DNA from: Folioceros fuciformis
Lineage: Eukaryota > Anthocerotophyta > Anthocerotopsida > Anthocerotales
Assembly: GCA_049999805.1 (NCBI GenBank)
Contig: JBNGIO010006333.1
Coordinates: 114,802 to 154,056, forward strand
Length of the DNA: 39,255 nucleotides
Direction of reading: 5' to 3'
Made by a program: the position numbers and the translations under genes. Positions within the stretch are counted from its first letter, which is position 1. The number at the start of each line of letters is the position of its first letter. Shown here piece by piece: positions 31,095 to 39,255 of this stretch. The notes beneath the pieces were generated by a model. It did not search any database. It was not told the DNA's origin and worked only from the letters and a program-made list of their open reading frames with translations.

Positions 31095-32212
31095 ACTTTG
31101 GCACTTGAGGCTAGCTAGCCCACTTACTCTTCCAAGGCATAAAACGCATGCAATCCAAACGAATGGTTTACGGATTACCTCATCGGTTTCATGCTGACCT
31201 GTCTTTATGTGAAGGTTGCTTGATGGGCAAGCAGAACACACAGCCATATCCTAGATCAACAAGTACCACAAAAAGCGTTTTAGCATTAGTGCATGCTGAC
31301 CTTTGTGGCCCCCATGTAGACAGAATCTCTTAATGGAAAGCTGCACATGTTTGTCCTTGTGGATGATTATAGACACTACACCCACCTTTATGTCCTCAAG
31401 CATAAATCTGAAGCATTTACTTCCTTTCAACTCTATAAAGCCCTGGTGGAAAATCAAATTGGTAAGCGCATCCAAATACTTAGGACAGACAATGCAGGTA
31501 AACTTACCTCACCTGCCTTTGAGAACTTCTTGTCTACACACGGCATAGCCTATCAAAAAATTATGCCTTATGCACATCAACAATTAGGGAAAGCGAAGCA
31601 TAGGAATTGCTCCCTCATGGATGCAACCAGAAGCTCCCTAGTCACGGCAAGTCTACCCAATACCTTGTGGGCTAATTCTGCTGCTGCGGTTTGTTACATT
31701 CAAAATCGATGCGGCACCACTACTATCCTCGACAAGACACCCTTCGAAATCTAGACAAGCCACAAACCATAGGTCAGCCACTTAAGAATTTTTGGTTGTC
31801 CTACCTGCAAACATGTTCCAATAGAAGGACGCCGCAAATTGGACTCCATATTTGTCAAACTCACTTTTATCGGTTATGGGGAAAGCATAGGAATTAAAGG
31901 CTATAGACTTATGGATCGAGCCACACGCCGAATTTCCGTAAGTCGAAATGTCGTGTTTAATGAGAATTCCCTCATCTAGACTTCAGGGGGTGTACAACTT
32001 CCTAACCAAGATACAGAGAGAATATCGGCTCCGGATTTCCTCCCTGACACCTCCAAGGCAGGCTTGCTTCAGAACCCTATAGCCCCTGCTCAACAAGCTC
32101 TAGATTCTCCTCCTATAGTGCCGCCAACACCTGTTTTATAGACTCCGGAAGATCCTACTATATCTGACTATGGTGAATTTGACCTAGATTGGCAGGCCAG
32201 CCTTGTGGTAGG
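31095..32212 (+). pseudogene. Element A integrase, degenerate
   Basis: The pre-integrase segment (LCEGCLMGKQ) and integrase core (VHADLCGP, FVLVDDYRHYTHLYV, RTDNAGKL, PNTLWANSAAAVCYIQNR) are recognisable across more than one frame. In-frame stops occur, for example before TESLNGK near 31318 and after TPFEI near 31752. The second conserved block NGGEF-like reads NAGKL, and the AERKNR block holding the catalytic Glu reads KAKHRN, so the enzyme would be inactive. The linker after integrase is Pro-rich and is cut at 32212 by element B. Confidence 0.85.
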
Positions 32213-32386
32213 TGTTGAATAGATAACTATCTTGGGTTAAATATACCTAGTTAATTAGGTTAAATACATTATACTATAAATACTCTTGGTACTTCATGTT
32301 TCATTTAATTATTCATGTTTTTCATATTCCTCCTATGCACAAGCATACGTTACTATCAAACTATCGATGCTCTATGGATCGGATCA
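32213..32386 (+). repeat. 5' LTR of element B (174 bp)
   Basis: Runs from TGTTGAATAGAT to ATGGATCGGATCA and starts TG and ends CA. It contains TATAAATA at 32275-32282, a plausible promoter TATA box. It is unusually short for a plant copia LTR. Confidence 0.92.
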
Positions 32387-32400
32387 TGGTATCAGAGCTT
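32387..32400 (+). other. tRNA-iMet primer binding site of element B
   Basis: TGGTATCAGAGCTT begins directly after the LTR and is a perfect match to the usual copia primer site complementary to initiator tRNA-Met. Confidence 0.93.
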
Positions 32401-32432
32401 GATGCCATGTACTGATTTTTGTTTCTTGTGCA

Positions 32433-33053
32433 ATGCCTCGCAGGAAGGAATCACGTGCACCACCTCCATTGCGTGATGTTTTTCCACGCAACTGAATAGG
32501 ATTGCGGTGGATTCCACCAATGTGTGACGGGCCATGGGATCAATACTTTGATGAGTATCGCACCCAGATCCGTGCACATTGGTATAGGCAAGCACAAGAA
32601 TGAAGATAGTACCACAATCAATTGAGAGACAATCATTATGATAGAAATTTGCAGAGAAATCCAAGAACCCGAAGGGATCCATCAATTGATGATAATCTGC
32701 AGAATTCTAAGTTGAAGGAAAAGTTTCTAAACTTGGATGAAGCGATTTCAGATGAGGAGAATAATGATGATGTTCCAGATTCAGACAAACCACTGTCGAA
32801 ATTGATTCATTACCATTACGGTAGAATTGACAATCACATCTCACAGTTGATTGCAAGACAAGACCTGTTTCTCACAGCTTTACACAACATGGAGAAGAGA
32901 ATGCAGCATGGAATGGATCAGTGCAACAAGGACATCAACACTGGTGTGTCAGCTACTCAAAATCTGATCCAGTTATTTCTACAGTATTCTGATGTAAAGT
33001 TGATACAAAAATTGGGTAAATCAGGGCAGAGCCCTGCAGATCCTGTTCTTTGA
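32433..33053 (+). pseudogene. Element B leader reading frame, separate from gag
   Basis: A 206-codon frame from ATG 32433 to the TGA at 33051-33053 is broken only by stops at 32493-32495, 32601-32603 and 32607-32609. It starts MPRRKESRAPPPLRDVFPRN and includes a basic region and an acidic region (NLDEAISDEENNDDVPDSDK), with predicted helices and no zinc knuckle. It lies between the primer site and the true gag, where copia elements usually have only a short leader. I do not recognise the family. It could be a remnant of a gag from another element type, or an accessory protein. Confidence 0.6.
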
Positions 33054-33460
33054 AATCCGGAACCTGTGGAGGGGGCCATTGGAGAGACGCGCAGCAATTT
33101 GGTGTCCACTTCTATCACACTGGAGCAGTAAATTGTGTGATTGTGTCATCAGATCAGATACGTTCTATGTACAACTCATCCAATTTCATCTTTGCTCCCA
33201 CTTGACAGTTGAGCGGTTATTTCCCCTGCCACCTGAGCATCACAAGAACACCCTCATTAGATTTTAGGGCACGTTTCAAAATTTAGGTCAGTTTTTCTTG
33301 ATTAGTTTTTTAGGGCATTTTTCACAATAGTTTTCGACAATTACTCTAGATATGAACCAACAAACATAGTCCTATGCACCTCCTTCGTAGCTGTCTGTAA
33401 ACACTCTTCCTTGTAGCATTCTTACAGCCCCTTTGCGCACTTGATATCCTGCATTTCACC
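33054..33460 (+). other. Noncoding leader between the B leader frame and gag
   Basis: About 400 bp, T-rich toward its end, without a reading frame I can support. It could hold packaging signals or be a junction between two fused elements. No LTR-like repeat of this segment is visible after the pol genes. Confidence 0.5.
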
Positions 33461-34552
33461 ATGTCAACTCCCTCATTTACGTCTAACATAAAGGATAAAG
33501 ACTGCATTAATGGAACGAGATTTGACATTTGGAAGGTTCGCATGAAAACTACCTTGGTAGCTCGTGGCATCTGGACTGTTGTTGATGGTTCCTACAAGGA
33601 TCCTGGTGTACCTGGTGCAACAGGAGTTCCTACAACTGTCACTCAAGCTGACAAGGACAAATGGCATGGCTTTAATAGCATTGTCATTGCTCTCTTGGTT
33701 AACGGCTTGGATGTTGACCGCATTCCTGAAACTGAATACTTGGTTAATGCCAAGGATATATGGGACCAATTGTCAAACACTTACAAGGTTCAGAATATGA
33801 TGACTCTTTGCGCAGTTCGCCTTGAACTCTACAGCCTGCGCATGAGAGATGGTGAATCTGAGTCACATCATATTAGCCAGTTTCGACGTTTGCGATCCCA
33901 ACTAAACGCACTTAGAAGTCCTATGACTGAGGCTAACGCAGCGGCACAGTTTCTGGTCAGCCTCCCCACAAGCTATCAAACTTTTGTTACCACTCAAAAT
34001 ATGCCTACTACTCTTCCTGGACAATCCCTACCAGCTGGTGCTCCAACTCCTTCGCTGGAGGCTGTGGTGGGAGCACTATACTAAGAAGAACAAACACGAT
34101 TTATGAGAGGGCAGCAAAAGCAACATAAAACTGACAAAGTTTTCTCTGCAACTCGATGCAGAGGCAGAGGAAGGGGAAGACATCCGAATCAACGTGCTGG
34201 CTTTGGTTCTTACATACCTAGCAACACTGGTTCATCTTCCTCTGCTCTGAAACGACAAGGTACATGCAATTGGTGTGGTACTCCAGGGCATTGGGCACGG
34301 GAATGCCGGGAAAAGAAAGCTGGCGAGCCTCAATGGGTTTCTTCTCGACCCTCTGCACATACAATCACACAACAATGTAGTCAGGACAGACAGTCCTCAA
34401 CAACATCCACAAATTTAGGCAAGCCAGTAGTTAAAATCCTTATTGTTTGTCTTAACACTTTAACGAGTGAGGGGGATTGTTGGTTTTTGGACTCAGGGGC
34501 AACATCCCATATCTGTTGGGCTGAATCTCTCTTTACCAGTTTGACCCTATGA
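33461..34552 (+). pseudogene. Element B gag-protease with in-frame stops
   Basis: The frame from ATG 33461 has the copia gag domain (FDIWKVRMKTTLVARGIW, NAKDIWDQLSNTYKVQN, AAQFLVSLPTSYQTF), a stop at 34082-34084, then in the same frame an Arg-rich segment, a CCHC knuckle CNWCGTPGHWAREC at 34265-34306 and the protease motif CWFLDSGATSHIC near 34480-34519, with another stop at 34550-34552. Apart from these stops the sequence is well preserved. The first stop separates a 207-residue gag from the knuckle. Confidence 0.9.
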
Positions 34553-37500
34553 GCTGTTGCTGAAAATGTATACTTGGGTGATGAGAGTTTAGGGCGTAGT
34601 ATTCAGATCCTTGGTAGAGGAATCTGCAAGTTTCCCTTACACAATGATAGCGTGTTAGTCCTCCCAGACGCCTTGTATGTACCTAAGATGGCTAAGAATT
34701 TAATGTCACTTAGCAGGTTGATGAAAATGAAGGATTTAGTCCTTACTGTCTCTGGAGACGCTTGTTGTTTCTCTAGACATAGTGCCCCAGCCATATGCAT
34801 CTTCAAAGCTTTTGTAGATTCAAAATTGTATCGTCTTGACATTTCTTGCCTCCGACGACAACAAGCATGTTCCACCACAGTTGGTAACCTAACAGCTATC
34901 CTCAAGCTAGGCTTTGGCACGCACGCTTGGGCCATGCTAACAAAACTAAATTGATTCATGCATCTAAGCAAGACTGTTATCGTGAACTTCTCCCTCACTG
35001 TTTCAAGGAGCTGCCCATTTGTGAAGTGTGCACCCTTGCAAAGCAACGAGAGACTCCTTTTCCACGGGCACCTGCACATAGGTCAACATCAATCCTCGAC
35101 CTTGTGCACTCAGACATATCAAGCAGGCTACAGATTCAGTCACTTGGAGGTGCAGCCTACTTTCTTACTTTAAGAGATGACTATAGCTGGTATACGTGGA
35201 CATACCCGATGCACCATAAGAATGATACATTCCCCATCTTCAAGGATTGGTTGATCATGGTGCAGCGCCAAATTGGTCGTTTGTTAAAGCTCTTCAGGAG
35301 TGACAATGGCGGTGAATTTGTCAACCATGCCTTCATAGAGTTCCTGACCAGCCAAGGCATTATTCATCAACTCATCGTCCCATATACCCTGCAGCAAAAC
35401 GGGGTGGCTGAACGAAAGAATCAAACATTGATGAGAATGACGAGGTCAATGCTCTTGTGGTCAGGATTACCTTCTCCATACTGGGCAGAAGTAGTAGTGA
35501 CAGCTACATATATACTCAACACGCTCATATCACAGTCGGTTCCTAGAAACACGCCTTTCGAGATATTATGGAAGAGAAAACCAATCATCATGCATCTTCG
35601 CGTATTTGGTTCGAGAGCTTTTGCATATATACCTGTTGAGAAGAGGCGTAAACTTGACAACCGTTCAAAGGGGTTAATATTTGTTGGTTACAGCGAGATT
35701 GCTAAGGCTTACAAACTTATTGATGCAGACAATCTACAACCTAGTATAGCGAGGAGTGTGACTTTCCTGGAGACACTCGAGCCACTAGTCACAGGTGGTG
35801 GCATATTATTCGAACAACATGATGGTCATTTGGCATTTACAGACAAACATGATGATTACCCTGATGACATTGATGGAGATGTTGCCCCAGCTATTCAGTC
35901 AGAAGATGATGAATCCACTGTAGATCCTACTCCAGCTCCAGACAATCACTTAGATTCAGCATATGAACCTGACAGTTCTTCCCAAGACCTGATTCTGCAG
36001 GTGACAATGAGCCATTACCTGTTCCAGTAGTGAATGCACCTGAGCATGTTCGTCGGTCTACACGTGTGCATCGTCCTGCCTCTGAGTGGACAGAACCTCG
36101 TTACACATCCATCGATTTTCGCAAGTTAGTGGGAGTCTGCACTCCCACTATCCACCATGTTTCCCCACCAGTTATTCCTCATGAGCCTGTCACACTCAAG
36201 GAAGCCATCTCAAGCCCAAATAGGGATAAGTGGAAATATGTTGTGGAAGATGAGTACAATAGCTTAATTCAAAATGGTACCTGGAAGTTGGTTCCCCGTC
36301 CTGAAGGCTGCAGACCCATTACATGCAAATGGGTTTTCAAACACAAACTTAACTCTAAGGGGGAGATTGCCAAGTATAAGGCTTGTTTGTGTGCCCGAGG
36401 GTTTACCCAAATTCCAAGCCTAGACTTCCAGGAGACATTCTCCCCTGTAGTCAGATCCCACTTTATCCGCCTCATTCTTGCTCTAGCAGCTGAACATGAC
36501 CTGGAGCTTGAGCAAATGGACGTCAAGACTGCTTTCTTACATGGTGTTTTAGAGGAAGAGTTGTATATGGAGCAGACCGAGGGCTACGAGGACCCTACAC
36601 ATCCAGATTGGGTTTGCCAATTAATCAAGTGTATTTATGGCTTGAGACAATCTGCGGAACGATGGAATGCTAGACTAGACACTTGCTTGCGTGCACTTGG
36701 TTTTCGACAGAGTCTTGCTGATCCATCAGTTTATATCTATGATGAAGGCTCCTCCTATGTGTTTGTTGGCAATATATGTAGACGATGCCATATTTGCAGC
36801 CAACAACAAACAACTATTAGCAAAAGTTCAAGCTTTGTTACGTAATGAATTTGAAATGACTAATGTTGGTGAGTTGAAGTTCTGCCTGGGCATTCAAGTG
36901 CTGCGAGTGAGAGAGCAGTGAATGATTATTATTCATCAACACGAATACATTGCTGAAATTCTGCAACAATTCAACGTGGATGCAACTCACCCTGCTCCCA
37001 CACCTGGAGCAACTGGTGTGCGACTCACAAAACTGGATAGTCCCACCTCATCTATGGATATCGAAGATATGAAGGATGTCCCGTATAGACATGCTATGGG
37101 AAGCCTCCTATTTGTGAGCAATTGGACATGTCTTGATATCACGTTTGCAGTGAACACTGCTTCTCAATTCTTGGAATGTCATGGGGAAATCATTGGATAG
37201 CAGTTACACGGGTATTCTGTTACTTCAAGGGTACACATTACTTGGGCCTATGTTACAAGCGAGGAGGTTCACACCCTACCTTACATGGTTTCGCTGATGC
37301 TGACTGGGCATCTGATGGCAATTCATGTCAAAGCCTTTCGACCTATGCATTCCTTCTATCCTCCGCTACTATTGGTTGGAGCTGTAAAAAACAAACAAGT
37401 ATAGCTCATTCAAGCACAGAGGCAGAATACAAATGCTTAACTGATGCTACTAAAGAGGTGGAGTGGGAGAGGGCCTTTCTAGCTTCAGTCCATGTAACGC

Positions 37501-37781
37501 AGCCAGAACCTACCATCCTCTTTTGCGACAATCAGTCTACTCTTGCCCTTGTTGAGCGTCCCCGCTTCCACGCCCGTACCGAACACATCGAGATCCAGCA
37601 CCATTACGTTCGAGATGTAAAATCGAGAGGTATTGTTCTGCCCACTTACATACATAGAGATTCTAACGTTGCTGACATTCTCACAAAATCCTTGCCTAAG
37701 CACAAGCATCAGACACATGTAGATGGCTTGGGTCTTGTAGATTTCTCATCACACTTTACTGCAACACTGAAGCTTACATGA
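34553..37781 (+). pseudogene. Element B pol: integrase, reverse transcriptase, RNase H, frame-broken
   Basis: The segments fall in four successive frames: end of protease to 34954; integrase 34927-36030 (HANKTKL, HSDISS, RSDNGGEF, NGVAERKNQ; catalytic Asp, Asp and Glu present); reverse transcriptase 36030-36845 (WKLVPRPEGCRPITCKWVFK, QMDVKTAFLHGVLEEELYM) continuing in another frame with the YVDD box in AIYVDDAIFAAN and a stop at 36919-36921; then RNase H 37176-37781 (HGFADADWASD, SSTEAEYKCL, DNQSTLAL, ADILTKSLP). Frame changes lie near 34930, 36020, 36760 and 37190. Catalytic residues are retained but the polyprotein cannot be read through. Confidence 0.93.
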
Positions 37782-38067
37782 TTAGCAGACCTAGAGTATC
37801 TCAAACAATTCTAGCTTCTACTCTGTGGTTTTCTCCCTCATGTCTCCTCCTACCTGCATACGTGTACATTACATTCAGGCACGTGTCTATTTCAGTCACC
37901 TATCCAACTTTGTTTGCTTTCCCCATGCACACTCTGTCCCCTTTCAGTGGGAGTCAGCATAGGCCAAACAAGCTATTAATTTCCATGCATTCAGAGGATG
38001 AAGCCAAACACCGATCTAACCCTGGAACATGGAATCACTTGAATCACAGACAGTGTTACCTCTAGAG
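37782..38067 (+). other. Spacer between element B pol and the antisense frame
   Basis: About 290 bp. One sense frame of 95 codons covers it, but its composition and lack of motifs do not support a gene. It would hold the pol 3' UTR. Confidence 0.5.
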
Positions 38068-38574
38068 TCACGCGCCTCTTTCTTTCTTTGGCATGTACAA
38101 TCCTAGAGCAGACAGTTCCCTTAGCAGGTCTTTGTATTCGTCCACTGTCAGCTGCTTGTCGTCCTCCCTCATCTCTACTCCTGCCCCGGCCTGTTCCTTG
38201 AGTTGGGCTATGCGAGCCTGGGCTTCCTCCAGCAGCCCCTCCAACCTACTGCACTCAACATCTGCCCAAGCTAGGTTCAACAACGTGCGCCTGCAGGCCG
38301 TGGTTGGCCATATCTTCTGTGAAGTTGTGAGACTGCTTGAACCCTGGAATTCTTCTTTCAGGCTTTGGCTTCTGTTCTCCAGTTGCTTCTGGCTTGATAG
38401 CCTATAGCTCACAGATTTGATCATGCTGAGCATGAGCCTTACAATTGATGGCGCTGCAAGGAAGGTAATGGCTGTAATTTCCAGCAATAAGAGGGATAGG
38501 GCGAACCACGCAATAGGATTGTCACTTATGTCTCTACCCATTGCGAGGAATGGGAATTTGAAGCGCCGTGGCAA
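38068..38574 (-). CDS. Antisense ORF of element B: 168-residue putative membrane and coiled-coil protein
   Basis: An uninterrupted minus-strand frame of 168 codons between pol and the 3' LTR. The product starts MPRRFKFPFLAMGRDI, then has a hydrophobic stretch (about residues 20-48, IAWFALSLLLLEITAITFLA and on), a basic and Ser/Gln-rich middle, a helical segment likely to form a coiled coil (ECSRLEGLLEEAQARIAQLK) and a charged C-terminus ending MPKKERGA. I do not recognise the family. It is intact although gag and pol on the other strand carry several stops and frameshifts. Antisense accessory frames at this position are reported in some Ty3 (Tat-lineage) elements but are unusual in copia. It could be an accessory gene, a captured host fragment, or a chance open frame. 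An alternative start is Met-12. Confidence 0.55.
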   Translation of the reverse strand: MPRRFKFPFLAMGRDISDNPIAWFALSLLLLEITAITFLAAPSIVRLMLSMIKSVSYRLSSQKQLENRSQSLKEEFQGSSSLTTSQKIWPTTACRRTLLNLAWADVECSRLEGLLEEAQARIAQLKEQAGAGVEMREDDKQLTVDEYKDLLRELSALGLYMPKKERGA

Positions 38575-38610
38575 CCTAGGGTTTACTGCATAAGATTTAA
38601 ATAGCTTTTC

Positions 38611-38638
38611 ACTTTAACCCGTTGAGGTTAAGTAGGAG
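38611..38638 (+). other. Polypurine tract and small hairpin before the 3' LTR
   Basis: ACTTTAACC and GGTTAAGT form an inverted repeat around CGTTGA (one bulged base), followed by AGGAG directly before the LTR. A purine-rich stretch here is expected to prime plus-strand synthesis. The tract (GAGGTTAAGTAGGAG) is impure, so the assignment is tentative. Confidence 0.45.
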
Positions 38639-38812
38639 TATTGAATAGATAACCGTCTCGGGTTAAATATACGTAGTTAATTAGGTTAAATACGTTATAC
38701 TATAAATACTCTTGGTACTTCATGTTTCATTTAATTATTTATGTTTTTCATATTCCTCCTGTTCACAAGCATACGTCACTATCAAACTACCCATGCTCTA
38801 TGGATCGGATCA
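38639..38812 (+). repeat. 3' LTR of element B (174 bp)
   Basis: Same length as the 5' LTR, with 12 differences by eye. It begins TA instead of TG, which would weaken integrase recognition, and ends GGATCGGATCA like its partner. Confidence 0.92.
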
Positions 38813-39255
38813 GCAGGACCTGCTACAATCGTAACTCCTGCGAATTAGCCCATTGCTAGAGGTGCGATGCCCCTCACAGCTTCACCTCCACAGCCCGGCT
38901 TTATTGCACCTCTACAGATGCCCCTCACAGCTTCACCTCCACAGCCCGGCTTTATTGCACCTCTACAAACCAGCAGCTCTCCAACGAATCCTCAATTCCC
39001 TTTCATCACAACCACCACCTTGGCCCCCTAGGGATCATGTGTCTTGCCCTCCTCGGTCCCGCCTTTCATTCCATGAGGCTTTGGAAAATTCCATCACACC
39101 AATTAGGGCTCCTTCACATTTAGGTATCCCGGGAATTCCAGCCCTCACTTCTCCTCAGTCTGCTGTCCTTGCAGGATTGCTTCCTTCCTTGCAGCTCACA
39201 AGGGGAGAGGGTAGGGAAGACCACAACAATGACCTGCAATTCCACTCGCAAGGTT
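38813..39255 (+). pseudogene. Element A Pro-rich linker, continued after element B
   Basis: From 38813 the sequence reads as a Pro/Ser/Thr/Ala-rich linker typical of the stretch between copia integrase and reverse transcriptase (SRLSFHEALENSITPIRAPS and on), with stop codons such as TAG at 38847-38849. It contains the 51-bp repeat listed next. The reverse transcriptase should lie beyond the window. Confidence 0.7.
38866..38967 (+). repeat. 51-bp tandem duplication, 17 codons, in element A linker
   Basis: The unit starting GATGCCCCTCACAGC and ending GCACCTCTACA occurs twice head to tail (38866-38916 and 38917-38967) with no visible difference. Being a multiple of three it keeps the frame and repeats MPLTASPPQPGFIAPLQ. 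Confidence 0.93.

Larger units (their letters stand above)
32213..38812 (+). mobile_element. Ty1/copia retrotransposon B, nested in A, short 174-bp LTRs
   Basis: Two 174-bp LTRs, 32213-32386 and 38639-38812, bound a 6.6-kb element. It is flanked by GTAGG on the left and GCAGG on the right, an imperfect 5-bp target duplication. A perfect TGGTATCAGAGC primer site follows the 5' LTR. Inside are a leader reading frame, copia gag-protease-integrase-reverse transcriptase-RNase H (33461-37781) with frame breaks, and an antisense frame before the 3' LTR. Removing one flank copy would bring the linker of element A back into one frame, which supports insertion into A. The LTRs differ at 12 of 174 sites by eye (9 transitions, 3 transversions), so the insertion is not recent. 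Confidence 0.9.
29136..39255 (+). mobile_element. Ty1/copia retrotransposon A, decayed, runs off window, split by element B
   Basis: Proposed 5' LTR about 29136-29703, primer site 29706-29717, gag with CCHC knuckle, aspartic protease and integrase up to 32212, then interruption by element B, and continuation of the Pro-rich linker from 38813 to the window end. Domain order (gag, protease, integrase, then presumably reverse transcriptase beyond the window) is copia-type. The frame is broken by several stop codons and frame changes, and the integrase lacks its conserved Glu. The 3' LTR is outside the window, so the left boundary cannot be confirmed by LTR pairing. Confidence 0.8.

Noticed and set aside
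33054-33460. A separate 5' LTR for the copia gag-pol inside element B, which would make a third nested element
   Set aside because: I found no direct repeat of this segment after 37781 and no primer site before 33461. The 174-bp pair is the only LTR pair visible.
37778-38065. 95-codon sense frame after RNase H in element B
   Set aside because: No motif, biased composition, and no continuation. Treated as spacer.
1-39255. CRISPR arrays, tRNA or rRNA genes, bacterial operons
   Set aside because: No spaced identical repeats, tRNA-like cloverleaf or rRNA sequence seen. The gene structure is eukaryotic throughout.

Overview
This is nuclear DNA from a green plant of the streptophyte lineage, most likely a streptophyte alga or an early-diverging land plant. 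The evidence is the gene set: a RINGLET-type homeobox-DDT gene, a TNO1-like membrane-anchored golgin, a plastid Fe-superoxide dismutase, a plant-type DUF707 gene and Ty1/copia elements primed by initiator tRNA-Met. Genes carry many short GT-AG introns (about 80-240 nt) and the coding DNA is moderately GC-rich. I cannot name the species. Two runs of exactly 100 N mark assembly gaps.

Layout. 144-1590 (+): DUF707 gene, cut at the window edge and interrupted by a gap. 2524-4766 (+): nine-exon ER protein disulfide isomerase with two CGHC domains and a KDEL end. 5201-5764 (+): NDUFA2/B8 subunit of mitochondrial complex I. 5765-8837: about 3 kb with no recognised gene but many simple repeats, probably the promoter and leader of the next gene. 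8838-16757 (+): RINGLET-like homeobox-DDT chromatin-remodelling partner, at least 18 exons, one or more lost in a gap. 17766-25263 (-): a 2,319-residue coiled-coil protein ending in a membrane anchor (TNO1-like), most of it in one 5.67-kb exon. About 1 kb of shared upstream DNA separates it from the divergent Fe-SOD gene (26276-27632, +). 28057-28842 (+): small two-exon protein with a DUF2945 (HVA1 TUDOR-like) domain and an acidic tail.

29.1-39.3 kb is a retrotransposon nest. A decayed copia element (A) starts near 29136 and runs off the window. It is split by a second element (B, 32213-38812) with two 174-bp LTRs, an imperfect 5-bp target duplication (GTAGG/GCAGG), a tRNA-Met primer site and a broken but recognisable copia gag-pol. 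B carries two things a standard copia element lacks: a separate leader reading frame before gag, and an intact 168-codon antisense frame with a hydrophobic segment between pol and the 3' LTR.

The host genes are unrelated housekeeping genes (ER folding, respiration, chromatin, trans-Golgi traffic, plastid antioxidant defence) and do not form a pathway. The most unusual observations are the extra frames of element B, the nested insertion, a 112-bp tandem duplication that created a 21-nt exon, three 90-nt frame-preserving introns, and a probable GC-AG intron in the PDI gene. All exon joins were worked out by eye from reading frame, splice signals and recalled family sequence; none was checked against transcripts or databases.
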